Assembly: GCF_032884065.1 (NCBI RefSeq)
Contig: NC_088883.1
Location: 22,501,637-22,565,636, forward strand
Length of the DNA stretch: 64,000 bases
Reading direction: 5' to 3'
DNA from: Artemia franciscana
Lineage: Eukaryota; Arthropoda; Branchiopoda; Anostraca; Artemiidae
Made by a program: the position numbers and the translations under genes. The notes beneath the pieces were generated by a model. The model saw only the letters and a list, made by a program, of their open reading frames with translations. It ran no database searches and was not told the DNA's origin. Below are positions 41,862 to 55,188 of this stretch, piece after piece. How positions within the stretch are numbered: the stretch's first letter is position 1; every line of letters starts with the position of its first letter.

Positions 41862-44190
41862 TACGGCTCTAATGTTTCATTATTTTTTTCCCAAAGGCAT
41901 TTCATATGGAAGGGGTCATCGCATAAACTTCAGCAGGGACTCATTCGGATTGAATCAGAAGTTCTTGTGGCCTTTTCAAGAGTCAAAAGAGATCGGAGGG
42001 CTACTAGCCACCCCCAACGCCCTTTTCTCCCCAAATGCATCGTATAAAATTTTTTAGATATCCATCTTGTTAAAAATTGTTAAAAGATCATTCAACAAAA
42101 ACTCCTGGGTCGACACAAACCTCAGGGCCTGGGGGTGTGTTTTTTTTAAGTTATGTCCTGGAGGCATATATGGTTCTTATAGAACGGATGCTCGTATAAA
42201 CCTCAGAGAGGGCTCATTTCATTGGAAATTGAAAGTTCCAATTCACTTTTTAAGAGTCAAATGAGATCAGAGGGCGACTAGCCCTCCCACGCTCTTCTTT
42301 CCCAAATACATCGGATAAGAATTTTGAGATAGCCATTTTTTAAAGTTGTTTGAAGATCCTATAACAAAAACTTCAGGGTCTGCACAACCCATATGGCCTG
42401 GGGGCAGGCGTTGTAAGTTATATCCTGGGAGCATATATGTTGTTATAAAAGGAATGCTCCAATAAACTTAAGAGGGCTCATTGATTGGAAATTGAAATTT
42501 CTATTTCACTTTTAAAGAGTCAAAAGAGATCATCTGGCAACTAGCCCCTCCCCCTCTCCCAAGCCCTTTTTCCCCAAACCCATCCGACAAAAATTTTGAG
42601 ATAACTATTTTGTTAAAAATAGTCGAAACATCAGATAATAATACTCAGGGTCGGCACAACTCCCCAGGGTCCGGGAGTGAGCTTTATAAGTTATTCTCTG
42701 GGGGCATATATGGTTCTTAAAGAAGGGATGCTCGTATAAACATTATAGAGGGCTCATTTGATTGGAAAGTCAAAGCTCTAGTTCACTTTTAAAGAGTCAA
42801 AAGAGACCAAAGAACAACAAACCTACCCCCATCACGTCCTTTTTTAAACCCATGTGGTCAAAATTTTGAGTCAGCCATTTTGTTAAAAATAGCTCGAAAA
42901 TGCAATAATGAAAACTCCGGAGTCGACACGAACCCCTAGAGCACTGGAGCAACAGTTATAAGCTATGTTCTTAGGCCATATAAGGTTTTTATATAGGAGG
43001 GAGGGGGTCTTAGGGACTTCAGAGGTGACTCATTGAAAGTTCTAGTTACATTTTTATGAGTCAAAAGGGATCAGAAGGTATCTAACCCCTCCCCAAACAT
43101 ACCCTCTTTTCCGCAAATGTATCGGAACAAAATTTTGACATTGCCAGTTTGTTCAAAAGAGGCCAACGATCAGATAAAAAAAATATTCAGGGTCAACATA
43201 ACCTCCCCCCTCTCTAGATCCTGGGCAAGAGTTGTAATTTATGCCGTGGGGTCATATAAAGTCTTATGGAATACGTGGTCGTATACACCTCGGGGGAGCT
43301 CAAATGATTAGGAATAGAAAGTTCTAATTCCCTTTTTAAGAGTCAAAAGTGATCTGGTTTCCAATAACCCCTCCTCGCCTCCTCCATCAGCCCTCTTTTC
43401 CCCAAAAGGGTCCGATTAAATTTCATTATAGCCATTTTGTTAAAAATTTACCAAAGATCGTCAAATACTACAGGGATAACACAGCCCACCAGAACCTTCG
43501 GGTAAGTGTTGTAAATTGAATTAACTTCGGAGATGGCATATTCGATTGTAATTTGAAATTTCTAGTCAAAAGTGATCAGAGGGCAACTACCCCCTCCCTC
43601 CCCCGGAAGGCCCCTTTTCCCCAAATGTATCTGATCCAAATTTTTAGATATCCATTTTGTTCAAAATAGTTTAAAGATCAAATAACAAAAGCTCAGGGGT
43701 CAACATAGCCCGGGGGAAGTGTTGTAAGTTATGCCCCCCGGAGGAAGGGGGCAGATAAGGTTTTTGTAAGGGGTGATCGTATAAACATGAGAGGTGGCTT
43801 ATTTGATTGCAAATTGAAATCTCTATTTAACTTTTTAAGAGTCATAAAAAATGATGTTGGACACATATCCCCCCCCCCTTCACCCTCTTTTCCCCAAAAT
43901 GCACCCTCTCAGAATTTTGAGATAACCATTTTGTTTGAAATGTTTCAACGATCAGATAACAAAACTTCGAAGTTCACATACCCTTGCCCCCAAAAGCCCG
44001 TGGGAAGAGTTGTAACTTATGCCCCAGGGCATATAAAGTGTTTACAGAAAAGGTCGTATTAACTTCGAAGGGAACTCAAATGATTAGAAATAGCAGTTTA
44101 AATAGGAAGCTCTAGATCAATTTTTAAAATTCAAGAGTAATCAGACTGTATGCAACCCCCCCCCCCCACTTCCTTTTTTTCTAAATGCTT
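41862..44190. repeat. Tandem repeat U, 260-290 base units, about 8-9 copies
   Basis: Recurring blocks: 'gctcgtataaac', 'gagggctcatt', 'gaaagttcta', 'tttttaagagtcaaaagaga', 'cccctttttccccaaa', 'aattttgagatagccatttt', 'agggtc', 'gggggcatata'. Units start near 41920, 42190, 42450, 42730, 43010, 43270, 43520, 43770 and 44047. Complementary copies occur at 55190-55345 and 55460-55620. No protein is encoded. Confidence 0.8.
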
Positions 44191-44399
44191 TCTATCAAAA
44201 TTTTCAGTTAGCTAATTGCTATGCTCACGGGTTTGATAGTCCGAAATACAAGAGCTGAATGAACATTATTCACATTTGTTTATTTTATTGCATTTTAGTG
44301 ATTTTTTAGTGTCGACTGAAGTCCCATAGTTTTGGGTACTTCGGACAAACAATAATGTCATAAATATTAGCCATGGAACTATAAGAATCAGGATACGAG

Positions 44400-45640
44400 G
44401 TTTGTCAAAAAATGTAATTTTTTCTAATATTGAATGTGCTTCGACCTGGTTTTTCGGTTATTTTAAAGTGTTTGGAGGTTATATGCTATTGTATATACCC
44501 TTAGCTCTTCTAAAACATTTCTCTTGTGACCTCTTGACAACCATCCTGCACACAGTGTGCTTTCATTTTATTTTACACCCCCTCAACATTTTCAATTTCA
44601 ACATAATATTCTTTGCCTTTTTGGAGACTCAGGATCAAACATGCCCTATTTTCCCAACAAACAACCCTTTATATAAACAATTGACGAATTATATAGCTTA
44701 AAATACTTACCCCAGGGGGTCTGGGGGTTACGTCATCCCTGGAGATATAGTTATTAGACTTTTCGACTATTTTGAACGAGATATTCCAAAATTTTGATCA
44801 AATGTCTTTGGAGGAAGGGCTGCTAAAAAAAGAATGTTAGGGAGATCGATTGCCCTCCGACCACTTTTTAACATCCTCCTCAACATTACAATCAAATAAG
44901 CCTTTTCCAAATATAGGCAACACTAGTGCATTCATTACGACAAACAGCCAACTCGTTTTGTGAATCTTATTTAAAGGTCTTCAATTTTTCCTTATTTTTG
45001 ATTAACTTATATATTCTTTATATATTGAAGGTACGTCCTTCTGAAAACCAGCACGTAAACAGTGTGTTTTAATGTGTTCGGTGTCATTTTTCAAAGTTGT
45101 GGGGGGCTATGTCATCCCCATATTATTAGTCGTTGAAGCTTATGACTATCTTATGACTAAGCTTATGACTAACAAAATGTCTATTACTAAATAATATAAA
45201 ATATTTTTGAAAGAAAGGCAGCTATAAAGGTCCTTAGAGAGGGCTGGTGGCCCTCCAGCCACTTTTCAACATCCTCTTCAACATGTCCTTTAAGTTTCAA
45301 CTTAATACCGAAGTGAATGGTAGTGCCTTTTGATTTAGCATAACAAACCATTCAACATCCTCCATAATTTAAGCTTTATACCCTTAGCCTTTTTGGATAC
45401 ACCCAGAATCAAATATTTCTCCTTCTCCTAATGATAAATTCTGTGCGTTAACAATGGGCAAATTCAATAATTTAAATCCTGTCCCGGGGATTTGGGAGGG
45501 GGGCATTGCATCTCTGGAAGTATAACTATTAGACCTTCTGACCAGTATGAGCAAACCGACGCTCCCAAAATTTTGATCAGTGTTGAGGAGAGGGGGCACT
45601 TAAAATTGCCAAAGGGTGGGGCTGGGTAGTTGTCCTCTAA
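44400..45640. repeat. Degenerate repeats mixing U-like and 118-base (element X) units
   Basis: 'tgtgctttcattttattt', 'cttaataccgaagtgaat' and 'gccttttgatttagcata' resemble the 118-base units in element X. 'gattgccctccgaccacttt' and 'aaaattttgatcaaatgtct' are shared with a related array. Strongly diverged. Confidence 0.5.
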
Positions 45641-45649
45641 TCACATAAG

Positions 45650-46920
45650 AAAATTCACTCTTAATTGAAATGGTAGGAAAACAATTTACATTTGAGTGGC
45701 CTAGTAAAAAAGGTTTGAATTGTTCTTGGACTAAAGAAATTAGCATATCTTCAGTTTCCTGATTCCACATTTCCAAATCCTTTTATAAGTTTTCTCTGGA
45801 ATTCTTTTCATATTGGTTATCTTTATGAACTTTTCGAAAAAGTTAACTAAAGTTTAACTCTAATGCTTGCCCACGTAAAGGTTTTTGGAAGGTTAACGAA
45901 GCAACTTTTCGAGCTTTGCGGATAACTTTCCAAACTTTACGAACGCCATCTGAGCCATCTTTAAAGCTTTTTCTTATCCCTTTCATTTTAATCATTTAAA
46001 AACAGCAACATAAACAGCAACTTTTAAAAGAAATATCGCTTAATTGGGGGGTCGGGTCGGTGGGCATTATCTGTTTCAATCATTTGTAAGTTGAACGTTT
46101 GTATCCTCTTGTAATTTAGATTTTAGTATTTCTTGTAAGGGAAATCATTAGATGGCTAATTTAAATGGTTGTAAATAGACAACTGTGGTGTCACTAAAGC
46201 CAACTGTTATTTAGAAAATGACTTTAAAACTTAGTTGGATGTTAGTATATAAGTACTCCTGCTCTAAATAAACACCACACTGTATTGTAAAATGATTTAT
46301 TAATTCATTCCTTGATGTCCATTAATTCAAGAATGGCTAATAAGTTGTCAGAATGTTAGTGTTTTTCTCTGAGTAGGTCCAACTGTAAACTAGAAGCAAG
46401 AATAGGAAGCTTACCATTACAATAGCTTTTCTAAAATTTGTATTGGGTTCCTTATGTTAGCTTCATAGTTTTATCCTGAAGGGAGAGTTGGGAATGTATG
46501 CAGGATTTTTGTACAAAGTTACCTGTACAGAAGTTGAATGGATGGGCGTATTGCTCAGAAATAGGTTTTACCTTATTTTACCCTTTCCCATACGAAAATT
46601 TTTAAGACAATGACCCTAAAAATCAGTTTAGTTATTTCAGACAGTTATTTCACTTGGTGAATCTTGCAATCTCTTGTATACTAGGCCCTATTGAAAAGAG
46701 AAGGATTTATTGATTTAACTCATAATATGCCACTAAAATAATGCTATCTCCCTAAAAAAGCCAAGTCTTTCCACAGCAGAGGTAGAGAAAACAAAATCCT
46801 TAAATCAAAAAGAATACTTGGCCACTGACATAACTAATCTAATCACACTAAACAATAAATATCAAAAAAATCATTAATTTACTTTGCCTCCAGGAACATC
46901 ATATCAACATAACCCAACAG
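45650..46920. other. No gene recognised
   Basis: No exon, RNA gene or clear repeat. A TATA-like 'agtatataagt' (46251) followed by 'aataaa' (46268) and 'ccacactgta' is suggestive of an LTR-like piece, but no second copy was found. Confidence 0.35.
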
Positions 46921-47542
46921 TAAATATATTAATCAATCACACCTCATATTCTACAAAAAGCAGTTACTTAATGATTTTTCTAAATATATGGGGGTCTCCA
47001 ATAATTTTATATCACTAGTTAAACTATTCTATTTCTAATATATTCTCTGATGCCAACCTGCCTTTTTTACTAGCTTAGGTAAGCTTATTACCACCTATCA
47101 TTATTGTTCTATTTCTGTACTATTTACCCATTATTTTTTTTTTTTTTTACTTCTTTGGAAGTTTGAGTTGTTTATTAAGCAGTTCAAATCTTCTATGGTT
47201 AAACAAAATTTCATGATATAACATTTTATGCTATCCCAAATGAAGCAGCATAACCAATTGTTCTGATAGGCTCATCAACTATCATTGTCTGACTGATAAT
47301 GTGTCTTCACACAGTAAAAAAATATGAGTAAGGAATTTCACAAAGACTTAAAGTGTAAATAATGGTCCTCAAATGGGGTAAAAAAAAAAATAACAAATGA
47401 ATCACAAAAGTTGAAATACCCATTATATTCTATCCTAGTTGCTTAATTAATGACCATCATCGCAGTGATATATCTAAGGATAAGAAATGTGATATCTTAT
47501 ATGTGGGTAGGGATGCATCAGTTTATTTTGTGGTGGACAGTG
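46921..47542. repeat. Duplicated block D2, copy 1
   Basis: Homologous to 56511-57075 in the same orientation, at high identity apart from a roughly 80-base segment (about 47040-47125) missing in copy 2. It ends at 'gtggtggacagtg', the point where transposon T begins. Confidence 0.8.
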
Positions 47543-48436
47543 GGTTATTCCATGTCAAGTCCACCAGGTTATGACAGCCACCTCTTTAGATTTTGATGAA
47601 ACTTGGCACAATTGTTGCAATTGCAATCCTATTGATAAATACCAAATTTTATTTCTCTATCTCTTATAGTTTTTTTTTTCTATAAATTTTTTTATTTTCT
47701 TAATTTAATGCAATTTTGGCCTTGGATTTTGCATCTTGCAATGTAACTTGTAGCTTAAAAAAATATTATCTTGAAAACTATTTTAGATATCACCATGAAA
47801 CTTTGCATAATATTTGATCAAAATATTTAAAATCAAGAAAAAATACATTCACTAACCTTGCTCAACTCCAAAAAATAATAAAAATACCATAACCAGAATA
47901 TATTTTTTATTTGTAAACCATTGCTGGGATTTACTAAAATTGCAATATCTCAGGTCTCAGACCTGGTAAAGTGTTAAATTTTTTTTACATACTCCTAGAT
48001 ACATAGGCTAACATATGAACAAAAAAGATTTATGGCTTTTTCACACATATAGTTAATATTCCAAAAAGTAGAATATTATTAAGAAATTATAAATTTGTGG
48101 TTTACTTACTTGTAATAAATGTGAAATAAAATAAAAACTGAAGTCTAAGAATCAATATCTTTTACAGCAATTATTAGTTCTGCTTGTTATATTTTTTCCA
48201 CTTCATCCAACACTCTTCTGTTTTTCTGATACACTCTTTTTTGAAGTAGTCTATTCTGCCAGTGCTACTTGATTAAAGTGCTTGATCAACTGTACTGACT
48301 GATAATGTGCTCCAAAGGTATTTTAGCATTAATTTTATATAATTATTTATAAATAATATTTATAATAATATTAATAATATTTATAAATAAATTATTTATA
48401 ATTTATATTATTTATAATTATATTTTTTATATAATT

Positions 48437-50917
48437 TTATAATTTGTATATAATTTTAATTTTAGCATTTTCTTCTTCATGAAACACAGTTTTAACAAGT
48501 CCAAAGTACCACTTTCCATTGTAGTTTGCAGCCACATAATGGTTTAAAGATGGTTGAATGCAGACCCAATCCATAGCAGAATAAAAAAACATTAGAGTAG
48601 GATTAGGACTATCACTAGTCCTCCTTATTTCAATTTGATTTGTATTTAGTGGTTTGAAATAATTGAAAAATTTTAAAACCATCATTTAAAAATTGTGACG
48701 CTAACTCCAATCTAAAAGCTTCAGCATTTTTTTGTCAATAAAGTGAAAGTTTATTTTTTCAATGTTGACTTTACAGAAATCATAAACTGCAGTTGCTGTC
48801 TTGATTTGATTTTCATCTGAAAGTTGATGGCTGGCTAATTCTCTTTATAGGCTAATTCTCTTTAAACTCTAAAAAATGGAATTTTGATACCAATAGCTAC
48901 ATCAAAAGAATCACATTTTAATGCTGATTTTAAATATATTCAAGTTGAGTCCAACTGGATGAATTGTGTTCTAGTGGTAACTTTGGTTCTGTGATAACTC
49001 TCTCTGCTTCTGCTCTATTTCAACTCTGGCATGCTAATTGCTTGATTAGGACAGCTAAGCCACCAATGCTAGGCTTGATGTATATATATATATATATATA
49101 TATAAATAAAGTTTATGTATGAATGAAGTACACATAAGTGTGTTTGTTTCCTGTGACCATACATTAAAACAGCTAAAGAAAAAAAGATTGAAACGTTGGA
49201 CTTTGGTACAACTATATTGAAACCATGTAAATGGTTACAAACAAACATATATTGAAAAATGTCATAGAAAAGAAGTGTCCTAAGGTGTGAAAATTCCATG
49301 AAAGAGAAAGAAGTCCTTGCAAGATGCAAGCAAGGCCATATCCAGAGGCTAGGTCTGCCTCCCCCCCCTGAAATGTTTGTTTGACACATAAAAACGTAAA
49401 AATTGAAGATAAAAAAAAAATTTTATTCGTTTTTTGAAGTTTTTGTATATATTGATTATATAATCATGTGCTGGCGATGGCTGTTGTCTGTACCGAGTTG
49501 TCTCACCAACCAAAGCGCCGAACTTGGGAACACCGACCATCAATTTCTTGCAGCCAAAATAGGGCTTTGCCTAAAAGCTACTAAAACCAACCAGTCCATT
49601 TGGGTGACCTTATCCTGAGGTTTAGCAAAATGCTGCTGTCTAACATCTGGATAACATCATTGGTTCTGTGATAACTCTCCACCTCTATTTCAGTGATAAC
49701 TTTGGAACTCATTTTGAATGGTGTAAGAATAATTTTCACCGAAATCCATTATTACAATTGCTGTATTCAAAGTCGGATCTTCTTTCAGTTTTTTGAATGT
49801 ATTAGACTGTGATTTTGTAATATATGAATGTGGGATTAGGTTTTCTACCGATTTACTCAGTAAAGAAATAAAGCTTTCAATGCTGATTGATTGGTTAACC
49901 ATTTCTGTCCTGTGAGTATTAACCCATTGGCTTATAATTATTTCTTCTTCTGAATCATAATCTTCACTCAATTTCGCTGTTAAATATTCAATCAGGGCAT
50001 CATCAGACAGACAGTTGTCACAATGGCATAGCATACACTCACTGTTTCCAACATTACAAACCAACATCTTGATCAAATCTTTGTAACTTTCTTCAATTTT
50101 TACAACATCTAGTAACAATTTCACATTCTGGTGCATGCTCCATACACATACTGTATCGGTACCTGCTGACCCAGCAAGGACACACCACTTTGGTCTTATA
50201 CTGCAAAATTTCGGGAATCCTATTTTCAAGTTGGGGCATTCCCTTTTAAAACAAGAGTAAAGCTCTCCCAAATTACTGAGAATAAGTCTTTTTTGCATAT
50301 AAATATTTTTTCAATGCTCACTTTATCTTTTGCTCTGGGTAAAACTCTTGAATTCTCATCACTTTGGCAAAAGTCTTTCACAAGTTTAACTGTGTTTTTG
50401 GAGTGTGTTACCTTTTTTAGGGTCAGGGATACCTAGGATACCTTTTTCTCATTTAAGTTTTCTTGCTTGTTCTACCATATATTCGGTCACCTGATATTCT
50501 GTAGCAACTTTTTTCAGGCACCAACGTCAGAATCTGGACTTTTTGGGATCTCCCAACAGACATAAGTTTTTCTTTTAAAAGGCCCACAAGCTTATCAAAA
50601 TCTTCTGCTTTTTTGATAAAATTTATTTTTTCTTCTGACATTTCAATGTCATAATCTAGAGCTTTGGAGATTTTTTCTTTACTTCTTTTGTTACTTTTTC
50701 AACTTTTTTTTTTGTTATGCAATCCCTTACTATGTGATAACAAATTATCAAGTTTAATTAGAGCTAAACCCAAATCATCTAAGGCTGCATTTTTTTGTGA
50801 AAGGGAGACATTTCTAGATTCAAATGAATCCAATTCAATCATTAGTTCATCATCAGATTCATTTTAAGTGATTTTAGTTTTTTCTTCACAGAAGTTTTGA
50901 CATGACTGACATTCAAC
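48437..50917 (-). pseudogene. Decayed transposase-like gene of element T
   Basis: Order on the minus strand: 'ECQSCQNFCEEK' (Cys pairs); an acidic and Lys-rich part broken by a stop; 'LMSVGRSQKVQILTLVPEKS' (50500s); 'VKLVKDFCQSDENSRVLPRA' (50390s); then, after a shift, 202 open codons (50298-49690) with 'QKRLILSNLGELY', 'IRPKWCVLAGSAGTDTVCV', a Cys-rich 'CMLCHCDNC', 'QWVNTHRTEM' and 'VIMDFGENYSYTIQNEFQ'. A C-terminal piece at 48685-48437 has 'HYVAANYNGKWYFGLVKTV'. From memory this matches a multicopy family of uncharacterised proteins in cnidarians, aphids and other invertebrates with a D-F-x-E-N-Y motif. In intact members an S-D-G ... H-G-K-G region follows; here it is replaced by unrelated repeats (48690-49690). 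Function as a transposase is inference. Confidence 0.65.
49081..49106. repeat. (TA)n microsatellite
   Basis: A short TA dinucleotide run inside the sequence that replaces the middle of the element T gene. Confidence 0.85.
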
Positions 50918-51439
50918 ATTATTTATGAGTAACAAAATTACAGACCAACTTGTCTTTTTGTCTAGGTTAATTAAAAATATTTTTTTCACACAATTGTTTT
51001 GAAAAACTTAAAGATACACTTCTTAGTGACTTTTTTATTGGCTTGTTGTGTTTTTTAATGAATCTATGCATACTGTTTGATATTTTTCAAACACATTGAG
51101 AAAGTAGTAGCTATGATGGGAACAAACATTTTTAAATTGAATTAAATTGATTCCAGACATTAAATTGAATTAAATTGATTCCTACAAGCTTGAGGATTTG
51201 TCATTTTGATTTCCGCTTACCCCATCTTAAAACTTTAATTTACTTTCAAACCAAATGTTTCAAGTTGCATATTCTTTTAGTTGGTCTGTAATTTTGTTAC
51301 TCATAAATAATGTTGAATGTCAGTCAAATATGTGAAAAAGCCATGTATCTTTTTTGTTTATCTGTTAGCCTATGTATCTAGGAGTATGTAAAAAAAAAAT
51401 ATGAACATTACCAGGTCTGAGACCTGAGATATTTTATAT

Positions 51440-52515
51440 TTAGGGAAATTTTATATTTAGAAGGATTTTGTTCTTCAGAGCTCTTATTTTAAATCCCGGC
51501 CAGATCTGGTGACATTGGGGGGAGTTGGAGGGGGAAACCAGAAATCTTGGAAAATGTGAAAATTGAGGTATCTTTATCTTACAAATGGATGTTTGGATCT
51601 TAATGAAACTTGATATATAAAAAGATCCCATGTCTCATGTTCTATTTTCAATTATAATGGGATCCAGGGACATAGGGGGCTGGAGGGGGAAAACAGAAAT
51701 CTAGGATAACGCTTAGAGTGGAGAGATCGGGATGAAACTTGATGAGAAGAATAAGCACAAGTTCTAGTTACGTATATTGACATAACTGAACGGATTCAGT
51801 CTCTTGGGGGGAGTTTGGGGGGATATGTTAATTCAGGAAAAATAGAAAAATTGAGGTATTTTCAACTTAAGAACTGGTGACCTGATATTGATGAAATTTT
51901 ATATTTAGAGGGAACTCATGTCTCAGAGCTCTTATTTTGAATCCCGACTAGATTTGGGCGACACTGGAGGGAATTGAAGAGGGAAACCGAAATCTTGGAA
52001 AACGCTTAGATTGGAGAAATCGGGATGAAACGTAATGGATAGAATAAGCAAATGTTATAGATATATTACTAACATAACCGGACTGAATCCGATCTCTTTG
52101 GGGGAGCTGGGGGGGGGGTCTAGCGCTTTGGCAAGTTTGGTGCTTCTGGACGGGCTAGGACGATCAAAATTGGTAGGCGTGTCAGGGACCCGTACAAATT
52201 GTCTTGATAAAGTTGTTTCTCCCAATTCGACCATCTGGGGGGGGGCTGAAGGGAGGGGTAAAATTTAGAAAAAATGAGGTATTTTAACTTACCAGTGGGT
52301 GATGGGATCTTAATGAATTTTGATATTTAAGAGATTGTTGTGTTGTCTCATAGCTCTTATTTTAAATCCTGACCAGCATTAAGCTTCTGATTTTACTTTT
52401 AAACCAATCTATTGATTCTTAGAATTTTGATTCTATTGATTCTAGAGCTCATACCATATGAGCTCTTGGCTCTTCTTGCCTCGTCACATGTGTCATATGA
52501 GCTCTTAGCTCTTGT
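51440..52515 (+). mobile_element. Satellite-bearing element S3 (tail part)
   Basis: 286-bp type units in plus orientation ('agctcttattttaaatccc', 'cttagagtggagagatcggg'), then the head-like segment 'tggtgcttctggacgggcta' (52138) and the tail 'accatatgagctcttggctc'. The terminal CAAGTGCCAT is mutated here ('catgtgtcat'). It has no head; the left side is cut by element T. Confidence 0.7.
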
Positions 52516-52935
52516 TTTTTCAGTAAAGTTAGAATTATGTTCTGCCCTTGAGAAGGTATGGGGTTTGCCAAAGACTTATATTTCCTTTCAAGACCTTTCA
52601 ACTACACTGCGCAAAATGGCCATCTAAAAATTTTTATCGGATGTGTTTTGGTAAAGATAAATTAATTAAAAAAAATTTTTTCCACAAAAGAAGTTTTTAA
52701 AGAAAAGTAAAGAGCTGCATTAAACCCTAAGACAGGCAGATATAAAGCTAAATAGTAATTCAAGTGTTAAACAAACATAAATTACTATCAACAAATTAAC
52801 GAAACCCAAAATGAACAAGAATTACAATAAATTGTCAAGTCAAACTTATTACGAACAGAAACTACCACAAACAGGAGTAGGTCTAACGCCCCTTATCTCT
52901 TCTAAAGACCAGAACACAATTCGCATTTGCTCTAG
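52516..52935. mobile_element. Foldback element F2, copy 2 (between S3 and S4)
   Basis: 'agaattatgttctgcccttg' on the left and 'aaagaccagaacacaattcg' on the right are inverted copies, as in 6443-6914. 'acgaacagaaactaccac' and 'aatgaacaagaattacaata' are shared with that copy. Confidence 0.55.
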
Positions 52936-52940
52936 TTTTT

Positions 52941-54560
52941 ATGGCACTTGGTATTAACCAAGTGACATATAGCGATCGCAAATTCTGTCGGTCTGTCCCG
53001 GTTTTGCTACTTTAGGCACTTCCAGGTAATCTAGGACGATGAAATTTGGCAGGCGTATCAGGGACCTGACCAGATTAAATTAGAAATAGTCGTTTTCCCG
53101 ATTTGACCATCTGGGGGGGGGGTGGCCGGTTAATTCGAAAAAAATAGAAAAACTGAGTTATTTTTAACTTACAAACGGTTGATCTTAATGAAATTTGATG
53201 TTTGGAAGGGTATCGTGTCTCAGAGCTCTTATTTTAAATCCCGACTGGATCTGGTGACTTTGGGGGGGGGGAGTTTTTTGGGGGGAACCTGAAATCTTGG
53301 AAAACGCTCAGAGTGGAGGGATGGGGATGAAACTTGGTGGGAAAAATATGCAGAAGTCTTAGATACGTGATTGACATAATCGGAATGGATCCGCTCTATT
53401 TGGGGGAATTGGCGGGGGGGGGGGAGGTTTAATTCTGAAAAATTAGAAAAATGACATTTTTAACTTACGAAGGAGTAATCGGATCTCCATGAAACTTCAT
53501 ATTTATAAGCACCTCGTAACTCAGATCTCTTATTTTAAGTCCCAACTGGATCCAGCGTTATTGGGGGTGGGGGGGTAGTTGGGGAGGACTGGAAATCTTA
53601 GAAAATTCTTAAAGTGGAGAGATCAGGATGAAACTGGGTGGGGAGAATAAAAACAAGTCCAAGATACGTGGCTGACATAAACAGACCGGATCCGCTCTCT
53701 TTAGTGGAGTTGGAGGGGGGATAATTAGAAAAAATGAGGTATTTGTAACTTACGAACGGGTGTCAGATCTTAATGAAATTTGATATTCAGAAGGACTTAT
53801 GCTTTAGAGCTCTTATTTTAAATTCCGACCAGATCCTGCGACATTTGGGAGGGGGGGTTGGAGCGGGAAACCGGAACTATTGGAAAACGTGAAAATTGAG
53901 GTATCTTTATATTATGAATAGGTGATCGGATCTTAATTAAACTTGATATATAGAAGGATCTTATGTCTCAGATGCTCCATTTTCGACTCGAATTGGATCC
54001 GGGGACATAGGAGGTTGGAGGGGGGAACAGAAATCTTGGAAAACGCTTAGAGTGAAGAGATCGGGATGAAACTTGATGGGAAGAATAAGCACAAGTTCTA
54101 GATACGTAATTGATATAATTGGAACGGATCCGTTCTCTTTGGAGGAGTTAGGGGGTGTTAATTTGGAGACATTAGAAAAATTGAGGTATTTTTAACTTAA
54201 GAACAGGCGACCGGATCTTAATGAAATTTGATATTTAGAAGTAATTCATGTCTCAGAGCTCTTATTTCAAATCCTGACCAGATTTGTTGACATTGGGGGG
54301 GGGGAGTTGGAGGGGGAAATCGGAAATCTTGGAAAACGCTTAGAGTGGAGGAATCGGGATGAAGCTTGGTGGGTAGAATAAGCAAATGTCGTAGATACGT
54401 GATTTACGTAAAAGTACTGGATTCGCTCTCTTTGGGGGAGTTAGGGTATGGGGTTCAGTGCTTTGGACAGTTTTGGTGCTTCTGGACGTGCTAGGACGAT
54501 AAAAATTGGTTGGCGTGTCAGGGAGCTGCACAAATTTACTTGATCAAGTCGTTTTTAGTT
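52941..54560 (+). mobile_element. Satellite-bearing element S4 (head and array)
   Basis: Starts ATGGCACTTG (52941-52950) with the palindrome 'cttggtattaaccaag', then 'cttccaggtaatctaggacg', about five 286-bp type units with long G-runs, and a head-like segment at 54474 ('ttttggtgcttctggacgtg'). The tail and right terminal repeat are missing. Confidence 0.75.
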
Positions 54561-54871
54561 TTGACCTGTTGAAGCTGGAGTCAATATTGTCTCAATTTGA
54601 TTTGCCCTCCTTCCTCTTTCATTTATAAATTATTTAATGTGAACCCAAATTTAACCAGGTATTCAATTTCTGAATCTATCTTTCTAAAAAGCACTAGTTT
54701 CATAGTCTATTTCTGTCGCGTGTATTCTCAATATCTGCGTTAGTATTTTGCTAAACTCACTGACTATAAGTGGATAATAACCATTCAAACGTGTCCGAGG
54801 AAAAAAGTGTGCTACAGTTTCTACCTGTTTTAAGGGGTTTTCTTGTGTCTGTAATTATTGGTATTCCGTAG

Positions 54872-55092
54872 GTGACAGAATGACAGAATTCTTCAATAAA
54901 GAAAATATGAGACAAGACGTAATCAAGTTGAAGATGCTGATAGATAAAGACGAGGCGAAGAAATTGAATAGCTCAAAGGAAGACATGAAAAAAATCGACA
55001 AAGGTATCAAGGAGAAAAAGAAACAGATACAAAACTTGAAAATGCAAATAGATTTGCTGGAGGTGGAGGAGGCAGTTGCAGCTGCACCAGTG
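54872..55092 (+). CDS. Coiled-coil protein, candidate exon
   Basis: Between 'ttccgtag' and 'gtaaga'. The frame with the ATG at 54880 reads 'MTEFFNKENMRQDVIKLKML', then a Lys/Glu-rich helix 'KKQIQNLKMQIDLLEVEEAV' and 'AAAPV'. The heptad pattern predicts a coiled coil. I do not recognise the family. Homologous exon-like pieces follow at 55365-55432 and 55637-55694, suggesting exon duplication. The splice phases do not fit a simple joining of these pieces, so the model is uncertain. It could be a host gene or a gene carried by a repeat. Confidence 0.45.
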
Positions 55093-55188
55093 GTAAGAAT
55101 TTGTTCTATGATCTTTGAACTATTTTTTAACAAAAATGGCTAATTGCAAAATGGTAATCACAAATTTTTATCGCTTGTATTTGGGAAA

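Larger units (their letters stand above)
47543..51435. mobile_element. DNA transposon-like element T with subterminal inverted repeats
   Basis: 47941-48055 and 51319-51434 are inverted repeats of about 115 bases ('ctcaggtctcagacctgg', 'acatactcctagatacatag', 'ggctttttcaca'). A second inverted pair, inner to the right arm, is 50896-50945 against 51276-51327. Between them, on the minus strand, lies a decayed gene (see 48437-50917). The left edge is set by comparison with block D2. About 400 bases outside the left repeat have no counterpart at the right, so the right end seems truncated by array S3. Confidence 0.7.

Noticed and set aside
46251..46320. LTR-like TATA box and polyadenylation signal
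   Set aside because: No matching second LTR, primer-binding site or gag/pol was found in the window.
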